A stretch of DNA of 64,000 nt, from the NCBI GenBank assembly GCA_902806565.1, contig CADCXA010000006.1, forward strand, positions 372,001 to 436,000, in the 5' to 3' direction. A model generated the notes under the pieces. It searched no databases. It was given only the letters and a program-made list of their open reading frames with translations, and was not told the origin of the DNA. Shown here in pieces: positions 38,795 to 51,566 of the stretch. This DNA is from Hypoxylon rubiginosum (taxonomy: Eukaryota; Ascomycota; Sordariomycetes; Xylariales; Hypoxylaceae). Position 1 is the first letter of the stretch. Every line of letters starts with the position of its first letter. Made by a program: the position numbers and the translations under genes.

Positions 38795-40275
38795 ATGTGT
38801 TTCGGTAGCCGGAAGAAAGACGAGGAGGGCAACGCCCGGTCACGAGAGCTTGACAAGGTTATCCGACAAGATGAGAAGCGCATGGCAAGAGAAGTAAAGC
38901 TGCTTCTTTTAGGTACGTACCCGGCCTTTTCATTTTTTCCCCTTGGGAATCTTTCCATGTTCGCGTGTCTCAAGCTAGCGGGACACCGCATCTGACTTCG
39001 GGGACTTTTGCGTATAGGCGCCGGCGAGTCAGGCAAGTCAACAGTGCTCAAGCAGATGAAATTGATCTACGCGCAAGGCTTCAGCAAAACGGAGAAGCTG
39101 GAGTGGAAACCCGTCGTATTCAATAATGTCGTTCAATCGATGCGCGTAATCTTTGACGCCATGTCCGACTATTCAATCGAGTTTGAGAATAAAGACAACG
39201 AGGTGAGTAGCATATATGCATACATCCATCTATCCATCCATGCGTACATTCCTCCTAGCCACACGTGTTTAAAATGCGCAACATGCGTACGAGTTTTTCG
39301 GAAACTTCCCGAGACATTGACCACCAATATATGTTTCGATGCTGTGGGTGTTGATTGCTGACATCCTGCTTCGTTTAGAAAAACCAAGCACTACTCCTCG
39401 TCGACCATGAGATATCGCCGCACGATTCACTCCCCCAGGAATATCTGGAGCCGGTCAAAACCCTCTGGGCCGACCCGGGAGTACAAAAGGCAATTTTGAA
39501 GGGAAACGAATATGCTCTCCACGACAACTTAGCATAGTGCGTTTCTTGGTTCAATCCTGACGCTTCCTCGCTAACCTTTGAAAAAAAAAAAAAGCTTTTG
39601 TGAAGATGCAGACCGCCTCTGGGCGGCTGATTACGTCCCGACCGACCAAGATCTACTGCGATCCCGATTAAGAACGACGGGTATTACCGAAACCATCTTC
39701 GACCTAGGCCAATTGACGTATCGGATGTTCGACGTGGGCGGTCAGCGATCCGAACGGAAGAAGTGGATTCACTGCTTCGAGAATGTCAACAGTCTACTCT
39801 TCCTAGTCGCGATTAGCGGTTACGACCAGTGCCTCGTGGAAGATAAAGATGGCGTAAGTCTGCGTGGTTGCTCCGGGGAAGTCCTGACTTGCAATGTGAT
39901 GGCATCGGGCTAACGAGATGATTACCGCAGAACCAAATGAACGAAGCCTTAATGCTCTGGGAATCCATCGCCAATTCGCATTGGTTCACCAAATCCGCCC
40001 TCATCCTTTTCCTCAACAAGATGGACCTCTTCCGGGAGAAGATCGCGTCGAGTCCCATAACGTCGCACGGTTTCGTCGATTACCAAGGCCCGGCGGACGA
40101 TTACAAGCAGGCGAGCAAGTACTTCATGGATAAGTTCCGGGCCCTGAACCGAAACCCCGAGAAGGAGATCTACGGACACTTCACCAACGCGACGGACACG
40201 AACCTGCTCAAGATCACCATGGGCTCGGTGCAGGACATGATCATTCAGCGCAACCTGAAGCAGCTGATTCTGTGA
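38795..40275 (+). CDS. GNA-2: Heterotrimeric G-protein alpha subunit, group II (GNA-2 type)
   Basis: Exons 38795-38912, 39018-39202, 39379-39536, 39595-39853 and 39931-40275 give 354 residues, exactly typical. The P-loop is GAGESGKST at 40-48. Switch I lies in [13 protein letters not shown], switch II in [12 protein letters not shown], the guanine-specificity motif is FLNKMDLF, and TNATDTN is near the end. The N-terminus [12 protein letters not shown] and C-terminus NLKQLIL match the GNA-2/MagC group, not GNA-1 or GNA-3. There is no Gly at position 2, so N-myristoylation is not expected; Cys2 could be palmitoylated. It switches GTP/GDP states below seven-helix receptors at the plasma membrane. 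The acceptor of intron 3 lies at the end of an A-rich run (39580-39594). Confidence 0.95.
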
Positions 40276-42435
40276 GTCGCACCATGATACTGTGGAGTTC
40301 TGCGAATTCAAAGCCGGCGAAACCGTATCTGGCCATACCGCACGTCCCCAGGGATCGCTGGTTTGGCCAGCGATTTCGCGGTGTTTCGTATCTCGAGACA
40401 TTGGGTTTGACAGTGTGACTGAACTTTCTGAAGCATATAGCATCAGTTTCCCGCCTTCTCTTTTATGGTCGTACGATCCTCGCTCCTCCTCACGACGACC
40501 GGCGAAGCGGCTTGGGCTTTCTGCCCCCCCTGTCTCTATACATGACGAAACCTGCAGCTGGCAGCGCTAGACTGATGGCTACCGTACCACTATGAAAAAT
40601 TTCCGCCGCAGTTTGGCCAATATGGATGGTTATGTTACTCGGACGGGCCGATGACCATATTTACCGGGAAGTGCAAGGTTGCAACCTCGCAAGCGAGCAT
40701 TCCTTGGAGCATCGGAGGGTGAACTTCAGTACGCATGGCCAAGGCCAACTGGGGAAGGGATTTTTTTATTCTCTCTTGCGTGGGCGTTATAATCTGCATG
40801 GGACGGTTACAATCTCTCTCCGACACGATGTGGTTCCTTACCTATAGTTATGATGATGGATACCTTGACGTTTTTTATTTTCCGAGCCGAAGACGCTTTT
40901 ACGGGGACAAGACCGACGAACGAAGAAGAAGATGGGGGAAGGATAGATACCACCTGCTCATATACTTATATATACACACAACACACACAAGTCAGATATC
41001 TATTAGCCAGATTAGTTTAGGAGTCGAGATATCTAAAATCTATTGATATGTAAATCTTAGAAGACGTACCGTTTCTAACATATGGCGGTTATATCTAAAG
41101 CAGCATACTTCAGATCATGCACATTTATTACGATCCGTACGGCAGGAGGAATGATTTATATGAAGTTCACAGATACAGAGTTTCGGGTTCCGGTTTAAAG
41201 GGCTCCCACCGGCACGGATCGGTGACAGGTGACACAGAAACCCAATAAGTGACGACGGGCCGCGAAAGCAAACTTTAATGTGCATCTATTATGTAGGGAG
41301 TGACTTTGTGTGAAACCTACCTAAACCATCTGAACATCGTGGGATGAAGCATAGGCGAAGCGGGTAGATGCCGGCTACGGAATACGGGATATACAACCTA
41401 GATATGTCTTGGATATGCACGTAGGTCGTATTGCTCCCTATGTTTAAATATGAAGGAATGTTTATAACAGTAAACATTACCTAGGTATGTTTCGTGATAG
41501 TCAAATTTCTTTTTTCCCTCTACCTATTTATATCTATCGAATTTCATTACACAGTCAAAGCATCAGTGATTCCCGAGCTAAAGCTCCCTTAATGGATAGT
41601 GGCTAGGAAGATATTCGTATATCGAGGCCACCCGCGATAATAAGGTTAACGCTCCAGCTAGAACTCTAGGCACATTTAGCACCGGTCGGCAGGGTGTACA
41701 CGTGGGGAAAAGCAAGCTAAAAACCATCACCAATGCCGAAATCAGCTTAGTCAAGTTAGGCCGTTAAGCGACCGGATCTGCAAAGCCAAGCTATCTTCGT
41801 ATGTAATTAGCCAGCAACGATTGACCAATCACGGAAGGGCTTGCAAGACCTCCAAAATAGCGATCAACCTGGCAACGGGAATGGGCTGTTGCGTGTTGTG
41901 TGTGTTATTGACATCAGCCTGATCGGAGAATCATCAGACGGATACTCGGCCGACACATTCGCCTATCCACACAGCCAACGCTCGTTTTAACTGTTTACCT
42001 CCTGCATTACATCTCCAACTAAAACAGAATTAATACCTAATAAACATATTGCCATTTTGATGACTGTGGTATTCGCCTACTTGTTGCAGCTATCCGCCTC
42101 GCCTGTCTCCTACGCTCGGGCGACGAAATAAACAGTCACTGATGCACAACTGGACAAGTAAAACAGGTTGACAAAGTTCTGAAGCGCGCCTGCCGATTAA
42201 ACCTCCTTTATACCTACATATATCCTGAGTCCCAACTCGTTCGTTGCTCTTTCTCTAGATTTTAGAATAGTCGTTTCTTTTAACCTACCTAGCCTAGGTA
42301 GATTACTAAGTCCTCGTCATCCTATTTTTCTTAGGAAGGTTAGACACGAACTACTAGGTAAATCAACTGCCAAGGACCCCTTGGCTATTCACACATACCA
42401 TCAGATGGTTGCCTACATATCGACGAACATACACG
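40276..42435. other. Intergenic, GH3 promoter region
   Basis: This 2.16 kb stretch has no gene. A CTACCTAG/CCTAGGTAG imperfect palindrome lies at 42285-42301, about 135 bases before the GH3 ATG, and an exact TACCTAGGTA lies at 41478. I made no reliable call of carbon-repressor sites. Confidence 0.5.
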
Positions 42436-45261
42436 ATGGCAGAAGTAAAGCAAGGTCAGACGATACGACAGAGCCACCAGGCCATGCCGCCGGACAGGTC
42501 TACGTGGTGGGGTAGGCTCCAGCAGCGGTATCCTGTCTTGCAGAAGAAAAGGGGCAAAGCCCTCCTCGTCGCCCTTATGATACTGCCGCTTTTCGGTCTG
42601 CTTGGCCTCCTCGCCTTGAGGAACCGGGGCGATGGTGGTAGCGGCGGCGGTGCCGGCGGAGCAGATGGCGACACGCAGCTCATCACGGACGATACGTACT
42701 TCTATGGCCAGTCCGAGCCGGTATATCCCTCCCGTAAGTACCTATATACACCGTAAGGGGCAGGTCTTTGAAGACGGGTCACATCTAATACGTATGTCCA
42801 GCGGCGATGACTGGGGTTGGGACGTGGGCCGACGCTTATACTAAAGCTGTCGACTTTGTCAATCAGCTCACGACCGAGGAGAAGGTATTTCTTCCCTACC
42901 TAGTCTATATGTGACTTAGAAGACGGGACTAAATCAATCTAGGTGCTCCTCGCATCAGGCATCGCCTCGTCGACGGGCAGCTCGGGGACGGTGAATGGCT
43001 GCTCTGGAAATATCGACGCTATTCCTCGCATGAACTTCTCCGGGTTCTGTCTCAACGACGCCGGCCAGGGCGTCCGCGGCACGGATTTCGTCAGCGGGTT
43101 TCCGAGCGGTCTCCATGTTGCCGCTAGCTGGAACAAAGACCTTGCTCGAAGCCGCGCGGAGAGCATGGGTCTCGAGTTCAGAGTGAAGGGGGTCAATATC
43201 CATCTCGGACCGGTGGTCGGCCCCCTCGGGCGAGTGGTGAAGGGAGGCCGTAACTGGGAAGGGTTTTCTCCCGACCCCTATTTATCCGGCATCCTTGTGG
43301 CGGAAACGGTATCGGGAATCCAGTCTCAAGGTGTTATCACAAGCACCAAGGTATAGACTATTCACACCCTGCGAAAGGATTATGACTTATTGGGTGTGTA
43401 GCATTTCATCGGCAACGAGCAGGAGACGAATCGCCAGCCTACTGGCGATGTCGAGTCCGTCTCTTCGAACATTGACGATAAGACTTTGCACGAACTCTAC
43501 CTCTGGTAAGATTCAATTTTTTCTTACAGTTCAGGGTTTACTGTAGCTAATCTTGAATCTTATGACAGGCCATTCCAGGATGCTGTCAAGGCCGGGACTG
43601 CCAACGTCATGTGCTCGTACAACCGAGTGAACAATTCTTACGCCTGCGCAAACAGCAAGATCCAGAACGGGCTCCTCAAAACAGAGCTGGGATTCCAAGG
43701 CGCTATTACTTCCGACTGGGGCGCTTTACATGCCGGAGTTGCCAGCGCAAATGCGGGTATGGATATGGTCATGCCAAACTCGGAGCTCTGGGGAGACAAC
43801 CTCGTGAAAGCAGTAAATAACGGATCTGTATCGGAGGACCGCTTAAACGATATGGCGACGAGAATCATGGCCGGTTATTACCAGCTGGGGCAAGACCAGG
43901 ACTTCCCGGAGCCCGGTGTCGGCATGCCTGCGGACCTCACCAAACCGCACGATATCATTGACGCGAGGAACACCTCGTCCCAGCAGATTCTGCTAGACGG
44001 TGCCATCGAGGGCCATGTTCTACTGAAGAATGTTAACAACACTCTTCCGTTGAGGAAACCGAGGATGCTCTCGGTGTTCGGTTACTCGGCCAAGAACCCC
44101 GACCAGTGGAACTACAAATCTAATGGCGGTGTCGCCGCATGGACTTTCGGGGGCGAGTCGTCATATCTCGGACGCGACACGAGCGACGGGTTCTCGGGCC
44201 ACTACTACAACGACTTCTCGGACATTGCTCCTAACGGAACACTGTTCTGCGGCGGGGGCTCCGGCGCCGTGACACCGGCCTCCGTCAGTTCGCCGTTCGA
44301 CGCCCTGAACGCCCGCGCGCTGGACGACCGCACGGCCGTGTTCTGGGACTTCTCCAACCCCGAGCCGGACGTAGTTGCTACCTCGGACGCGTGCCTCGTT
44401 ATCGTGAACGCGTTCGCGAGCGAGGGCTACGACCGCCCCGGGCTGCGCGACGACTACACCGACGGCCTGATCCGGCACGTGGCCGACCGCTGCGGCAACA
44501 CCGTGGTCATCTTCCACAACGCCGGCGTCCGCCTCGTCGACCAGTGGATCGACCACCCGAACGTGACGGCCCTCCTGTTCGCGCACCTGCCGGGCGAGGC
44601 CTCGGGCCGCGCCCTCGTGTCCCTGCTCTACGGCGACGCGAACCCGTCCGGCAAGCTGCCCTTCACCGTCGCCCGCAACGAGTCCGACTACGAGCACCTG
44701 GCCGGGCCCGACCTACCCGAGGGTCAATTCGAGCGGTTCCCGCAGTCAAACTTCTCGCGCGAGGGCGTGCTCGTTGACTACCGCCACTTCGACGCGCGCA
44801 ACGTCACGCCCCGCTTCGCGTTCGGCTTCGGCCTGAGCTACACCTCGTTCGCGTACGCGGACCTGGCGGTGTCCCCGCGCGCGGGGGCCGTCACGAGCCG
44901 GTACCCGACGGGCGCGGTGCGCGAGGGCGGGCAGGAGGACCTGTGGGACGTGCTGGCGACGGTGAACGCGACGGTGCGGAACGCGGGGGACGTCGACGGC
45001 GCCGAGGTCGCGCAGCTGTACGTGGCGATCCCCGCCGGAGGAGAAGAAGGAGAAGTAGTACCGGTCCGGCAGCTAAGGGGGTTCGCCAAGCCGTTCGTCA
45101 ACGCGTCGGCCGAGGCGGCCGTCTCGTTCGACCTCACGCGGCGCGACCTCAGCGTCTGGGACGTGGGCGCGCAGATGTGGCTCCTGCGGGCCGGGGACTA
45201 CGGCGTGTTCGTCGGCGGCAGCAGCCGCGACTTGCCGCTGCGAGGCACGCTGACGATCTGA
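42436..45261 (+). CDS. GH3 beta-glucosidase, type II membrane-anchored
   Basis: Exons 42436-42733, 42802-42884, 42943-43350, 43402-43505 and 43569-45261 give 861 residues. There is no cleavable signal: a basic 41-residue tail precedes one helix (about 42-61), then a Gly-rich linker, so the catalytic part should face outside or the secretory lumen. GH3 features in order are [30 protein letters not shown] (LNDA replaces the more common LQD-type loop), [24 protein letters not shown], and the nucleophile Asp347 in [10 protein letters not shown]. The second domain then has [28 protein letters not shown] and [12 protein letters not shown], and a C-terminal fibronectin-III-like domain closes the protein. 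It releases glucose from beta-glucosides such as cellobiose. The last kilobase is much more GC-rich than the first. Confidence 0.92.
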
Positions 45262-47463
45262 ACGTGGGGCGGTGAAGTGAGACGTTCCTTGGCGTTGATC
45301 TATGCCCCCTCGTGTTCTAAATTGCTAAGAGGCTAGGAATGGCGTCCTGGTATCTCCCTGATCGGGGGTGGCGTGCCGGAAAGTTTATTGTGGCGTCTGA
45401 CCTTGCGTATGTCACACCCCCCTGCACCTGGCGGGATTTGGTTGCGAGAAGTTTTACGTGGGCAAAGGGAGGGGTTTAATTGGTTAAGGTGTTTATTTCC
45501 AGCTTACCTGGCTTGCGGTGTGGCGATGATGGTTAGGATTACTCATAGTAGATAGGAGGAGGGCTTACGTGTAATGTCTGGCGTTACGGAAGGGGGATGC
45601 TTTATTATGCTCGTATCTTTTTGCAAGGTATTACCTTGCGAGTCTCTCCTGGCTTAGTGGCCGGACGGCGAAGAACTAACTGGTAACAGTATAAATAATT
45701 TAAAAAAATCAGCAGATTCAAGCTTGATATCGTATATATCCCCGACAGCCTTAACGCCGATCGTGCTTGAGCTAACTGGGTAAAGCAGCAGTCCCCTAAG
45801 ACGAGACCGTCGGGACGGAAGTTTGCTAGACTGCTGGGCTAGACTTTTGCAGCCACATGGGAAGAGCTGGGATGATTAGGGGAACAGGGGGGGCTCTAGC
45901 ATTAGTGTAAGCCTTCTTTAAGCCTCATTGGTTCGCGATGCCCTCCTAAAGCATCGCGGATCGAATTCCCCATCCCTTAGCTCTCTAGGATAGAACCCAC
46001 CAACGGCAGAAAGAAAAAAAGCATCCGTTGCCGCTTTTTTTATTCTGCAAATCAGGGTTGGGAGTAGACCTTCCTTCATCTATAGTTGGGGTATTATACC
46101 CACGCCCGGCCCAATGGGAGTTTGCTGATCTCATGGATGACAGCTCGTAGCTAAGCATCGAACTTTTATAATATGTAATATGCTCCAATTCGTCGACCTA
46201 CCTAAACTGTAGCATTTTCTTTTCTCAGCCTCAAGCTTTTCTAGCTATCTACCGGTTCTTTGCCAAGCCCTTCGAGTTACGCACAGATATATAGATATTT
46301 GGAGCACGAGAGGCACGAGAGAGCGCCACGGTAGATCGCGTAGTTGTAGTCGCCGTCGTAGATAGTCGCACGGATTTCAAGCAGCTGAATTGGTCAACCT
46401 GCGATAAGCAACCTTGGCTTTTCTTCGTCAGCCTCTTTGCCCCCCTCGGACGAAGCAATGTCTTGTGCTTGTCGAAGTACCATTGTGGAGATAGTATAGT
46501 ATCGCAAAAGAAACCGAGGTTTCTCCATCTTTTCAACAACGGCAAGACTCTTAGTAAAGACACTACCAAATGTAAAATTTCATCCGTCGTCGAGTGGCTA
46601 GCTCTTGGCATTAGATCAGAATTGGAGTTTAGCGACTCGTAGTTCTCGTAGCTAACATCCTACTAAGATTGTATTTGTAATATACTACTTAATCGCTCGT
46701 CCGTCCGTTCGTTCGTTTGGTAAGGAGATGGCAACGACCGGAGGCAAGAAGCAGCGACGGTAAGGAAAACGCAAATTCTTATATTAATGTACGGCTTACA
46801 TTATGTACTTATTAATTCTTTACATACACAGTACCATGTATATCATCTCGTGCTACCCAGGCTTAGCTTCGACCTAGATCAACCCCCTGTCCGCGCCCTT
46901 TTTTTCCTTCTTCTCAGCTTCTAGCTTCTTATTCTGGGTACCTAGGGGTGGCTTCCAGCTCCCCTTGCTGATCCCGTCTATCAACTCTTTCTAGAATGGT
47001 CCCTGGTTTTTACTTCTTCTATCCACACTGCCACGTGAAACTCACATCTCACTTGATGCTATTTCATTCAAATTGCTAGTAGTAGAGAGAGAAAGTTGTC
47101 AGTCATTTGAGAAAACAGCTCTCCCCGTATAGTAAAAGATTCGGTGTTTTAACCCCCTACTCGTTGAGTCATCGGCATTACATCATTCGTCTGCAAGGCT
47201 GCCGCCGTCCGAGACACATGAGCCTCTAAGACAGCCATTTCCGCGAGCTATCGACAAGACTCATTCCCTTTGCCCCGACGCGCATCCGCACGTGAGGGAA
47301 ATGACAACTTCGGTCCCTGGCATCAGCGTCTACTAGGACTAAGTCCGGACTCTCTTCCCCTGATCTTGATTGGGCCCCGGGGTGCTTTCGACGAGATATA
47401 AATATACCAGACAGATGTGAGAGGCGCCGCACCTTACGCAAGCTAGACTTTACCGGCCGCGAC
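45262..47463. other. Intergenic, no gene seen
   Basis: This 2.2 kb stretch lies between GH3 and the second Zn2Cys6 gene. Frames reach only 120 codons (minus strand near 46249-46611), with low-complexity Thr/Ser composition. It is AT-rich and includes a poly-A/T stretch near 46013-46042. Confidence 0.5.
47397..47404 (+). promoter_or_regulatory. Possible TATA box of Zn2Cys6 gene
   Basis: TATAAATA lies 60 bases before the ATG at 47464. The spacing is acceptable but short for a fungal gene with a leader. Confidence 0.35.
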
Positions 47464-49891
47464 ATGCCGACGACAAACATTTCTAATGGCTTCTCCCCGT
47501 TATCCGACAGGGCCAGGACAACCCCAGACTCGTCGCCCGGCCCATCCCCACAACGGCATTATCTCCAAGACTCCCACACGGTAGAAGCCGTCGCTCTCGG
47601 AGGTTTCGCCGCCCGCGCCTGTGAAAAGTGCCGTGCTTCCAAACGCAAATGCGACAAGAAATTGCCCTTTTGCGATAGGTGTAAAAGGTATGTATATAGG
47701 TACCTACCTACCTCCTACCTCCTACCTACCTATCTTCTTACTCCTTTAACCTAACCGAACTAGATAAGAAACAAACAACTGATCGAGTCAAATAGACTAA
47801 ACGCCAAGTGCCATTACGTGCAAGACATCTCTAATAATGTGAACCACCCGAGCGCCCAGTTCATCATCTACCAGCCTCGCTCCCTGTCGAGCGATGTCCT
47901 CCTCCGGGGCCCCGAGCCGCTCGAGGGCATCACCCCTTCGCAGATCCTATCCCTCGTCCCCATCTCGGGCCTGGGGAACCCGCCGGCCGACTGGCGCTTC
48001 TTCATAAACGCCTACTTCTTCTGCATACACCCGTGGTTCGCGGTGGTGCACCCGACCCTCTTCCAGCAGCAGGTCGGGTCCCTCCTCGCCGCCGCGGACT
48101 CGCCCTCGCAATCCGATACGCCCGCGTCGCTGTCGAAGAGCCCCGTCGAGCCGCATCTCCCGGCGCCTACCGCTACTACCGGGAATGTGTCGTATCAGAT
48201 GGGGTCCGACGTGCAGGCCAAGGAGCTGGCGCTGCTGGTCGTCGCCATGTACCTGAACACGCGGCTGCGCATGACGGACGCGGGCGAGCAGCCCATCTTC
48301 GACGAGACGTACCGCACCGTCAAGCGCCTGCTATCGTCGCTCCTGCTCTCCTGCGTTGGGGATCCTGGACCGAGCGTCGAGCGCGTGCAGTGCGGCGCAC
48401 TGCTCGCGCTGTACGAGTACGGCCACGGCGAGGCCGCCGCCGCATACCAGACCCTCAGCCAGACCGTCGCCACCGCGCGCATCCTCGACATCAAGCCCGG
48501 GGACATATCCGACGGTGGAGATGACGACGTCATGATGCTTAGCATCGAGGAGGAGCAGAGCGGCTGCCTCTGGTGGGGGATGTTCATCCTTGATCAGTGA
48601 GTGTCCTGCCCCTTTTTCTTTTGGCATTGGGAATTTCATGGACTGCGCCGTTTCTCAAGTCAGAAATCATCTCTCTAACGAGTTACTCCTCCATCCTTAT
48701 TCTTCTCCCCCTCTCCACCCAGGATCGCTTCTAACCCTCGTTGTGAATACCACTTACAAGATGGCCCTTAGATTCATCCACCAAGACGAGGGCGTTAAAG
48801 ACCTGCCATTCCTCTTAGAGAGCCCTAGCACGAACACGCTACTACCCGAGACGCCTCCGATGACGCCCATACTCTCATCGAGCTCGAACGCGATGCTCGG
48901 GCACAGCGGAGGAGGCGGTGGTGCCGACGGCAGCCTGCCTCCGTCCCCACCGCCAGCAACGGCTACCACGCCACGGTACCTCAGCACGGGCGCGGCGACG
49001 ATCGGGACGCAGAAGCTGGGCGGGTTCCAGCTGTCGGCCAAGACGTCGTGCCTGTTCCACCGGGCGCTGCGCATCGACAAGGAGCGGGACGCGCGCCCGG
49101 GCAAGATGCCGCTCGTGGCCGCGTACGCCGACCTCGACGCCGAGATCCGCCGCGCCACCCTCGCGCTCCTGGGCCAGACGCTCGACTGGGAGGCCACGCT
49201 CGACTGCTTCGCCATGCTCGTCAGCGCCCTCTTCATGATCTACCTGCCGTACCTGACCGTCCTCGAGCGCCACATCGACGACAGCACCATCTTCCACAAC
49301 AACCACAACCACAACCACAACAACAACTCGTCTTCCCCGACCTCGGCCGCCGCCGCCGCCGTGCTGGCGTCGAGCGAGGAGCTGTCGACGGCGGTGGCGG
49401 CGCTGCGGTTCGCGTGCCAGATGTCGACCGACATATCCTGCAAGGTCAACGCCGACTACGACCGCGCGCCGCGCTCCCCCGCGCTGCTGTGCGCGCCCGC
49501 GGGGAACACGTGCTACTTCGTCATCCTGGCTTACGCCAGCCTGTGCCGCTGCTTCCCCGACGAGCGCGACGAGTGCCAGGCCAACATCGCCGAGAAGTTC
49601 GAGAGCCTGAAGCTGTTCAGCTTTCGCTGGGGGATTGCCGGTTAGTACTTCCCCCCTCTCCCAAAGCCTCTTGGTTTTTGTTATTCCTTGCGTATCTGCT
49701 TCGACGGCCGTGATTTTGGAGATTCGGACGTTGGTATACCGGCCCACCTACAGTTTATACTGACTAGAGCTACAGAGAAGATGATGACCCGGCTCGAGAA
49801 GAAGATCGGGCTAGATCGGAGCCACTACCTGAAGGACTCGGTGCTGACGCCGCCGCCGCATCGGCTCATCTTCGATTTCGATTCGCGGTAA
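47464..49891 (+). CDS. Zn2Cys6 transcription factor
   Basis: Exons 47464-47687, 47796-48596, 48772-49640 and 49776-49891 give 669 residues. The zinc cluster is Cys53, 56, 63, 70, 73 and 80 (CEKCRASKRKC, CDRCKRLNAKC), split by intron 1 as usual. The middle region shows fungal regulator features: FFINAYFFCIHPWFAVVHP, ELALLVVAMYLNTRLRM, QCGALLALYEYGHGEAAAA and CLWWGMFILDQ. Intron 2 (48597-48771) has several possible acceptors. I chose CTTAG at 48771 because it keeps frame and gives LDQFIHQDEGVKDLPFLLE; the nearer CCCAG at 48722 leads to a stop. A His/Asn-rich low-complexity stretch lies near codon 450. The target genes are unknown. The GH3 gene 2.2 kb upstream is a candidate by position only. 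Confidence 0.85.
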
Positions 49892-51566
49892 TATTCGGCC
49901 TCTTCTCGAAAATGAGCGCGGGTATATATACATCGTCAGGTTTCGAGAAGGGGGGGAGCTTATCTATTGCCGAATCCATGTCCGACTGGAGGGGGATTTT
50001 GGAGCCCATTATGGGGGATCCTAGGATGGTGTATCTTACCGAGGTTAGGTATTATATTTTTGCAGTGAGTTAAAAACGAACAAAGGTTTCTAATGGGGAC
50101 GGGGTACGAGAGCTCGCTTTTCTACATGGGCGTACGCTTCCTTCGGTTACTATTAGGTATGGACTCGGATCTGGGAAAGGTGGGTAGGCGGGCTATTCAC
50201 AGGATCGCGGGCGTTTTTTATCGTGTTAACTTTTGTTTTATTTAAGCATGTTCCCAAATCACTTCGATTTGGGTTGGGTCAGAAGGTCGGAACAACAGGA
50301 CGGCACCAGCACCCAAAGTTATATCTACCTTAAGGCATTTTACCTTAAAGCTTAATATGTAACATGATAAAGATATATAAGATAAAGATGAGGATATAAA
50401 GGCTCTGGGCTCCTATTCTTGAGAACGTTTTAATTTGATCCTCTACGTAGTTTCTTCCCTCTTATTGCCACCCAACTCGACTGAATTTGTAGACATTTAG
50501 GATACATAAGAGGATCATATCCTACCTAGTAGCATTTTGTAAGCTCTCCGGGGTACGTTAAACGGGATGTAATATATCTCGAGGACCAACATCGTCGCTT
50601 GCGTTTCTGGAAACCCTGTCCGAATTCTACTCCGTCTACCTAGGTAGATTATACCGCGTACCTGGCCAGCTCTTGCCAGAATGATGCCTTGGGCACAGGA
50701 TACTAATTCTTCATCCTCTTCTTCCTCTTCCTTTTCCCCTTCTCATCCCTCTCCCCCTCCCCCTCTTCCTTTACATGATATTTGTATTGCTTATAGCTTC
50801 GTAACAGGTATCCAAAGTTAGATTCCGTGCCCAAGGCATGCGCCAAGTGTACTACTGACACATACCTCATTCCTCTTAGGTTTAAGAGGTCAACTATAGC
50901 GCCACAATGTACACCCAAGAGAAAAGGAAGGGAAGGGAGGCACGCAGGCAGAAAAAGCATATCCCAGACACGTAAAAAGCAGAGGAATTCCATAATTTCT
51001 TATTCTGACCGACGTGGTAAGAGTTCAATTTCACACATTATATTTCCCAGCTCCTTATATACAACCAAATACATTAGCAGCGGCCAGAGCCGCCTCCGCC
51101 GCATTACCCAAAATACCAAAAACGCACTTTGCTCCCCGGCTTGCGGACCCGAATCTATAGTTGAGGTATCGTTTGGACAAAAAAACTCGAAATGCGTGCG
51201 ACAAGAGGGGAAAACACACGAGGATAGATACACATAAGGAAGTGGTCGCTATACCGAAATACCATGGCCATGCCTACTCCACGATCCTGGGTGGGAACCC
51301 ACCATTCCGATAAACCGTCATCTATATGCCTGCCCATATGCATTGGTGGCCTCATAGCGTATGTATTAGGAGGCGGAAAGCGATGCGTTAAGGACGTGAA
51401 CATACGACCTCGGTATATGTAAGGTATGCCCGACTTCCCATCTAATATTAAGAAAAGCCCTTCCTGTAGAACGCCGGATGAACCGTCGTAATGTAAGATA
51501 AATTCGTGATATATGGCTGAAAAATTTGGACGAGTAAGATAGGTTGGCCGGTCGGTTTAGCAGGTG
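49892..51566. other. Intergenic between convergent genes
   Basis: This 1.7 kb stretch has no gene. It contains a perfect 14-base palindrome (TCTACCTAGGTAGA) at 50635-50648 and a CTTCCT/CCCCTC pyrimidine tract at about 50708-50770. Confidence 0.5.

Noticed and set aside
48875..49747. 290-codon minus-strand and 221-codon plus-strand frames
   Set aside because: They are GC-rich shadows of the Zn2Cys6 gene.
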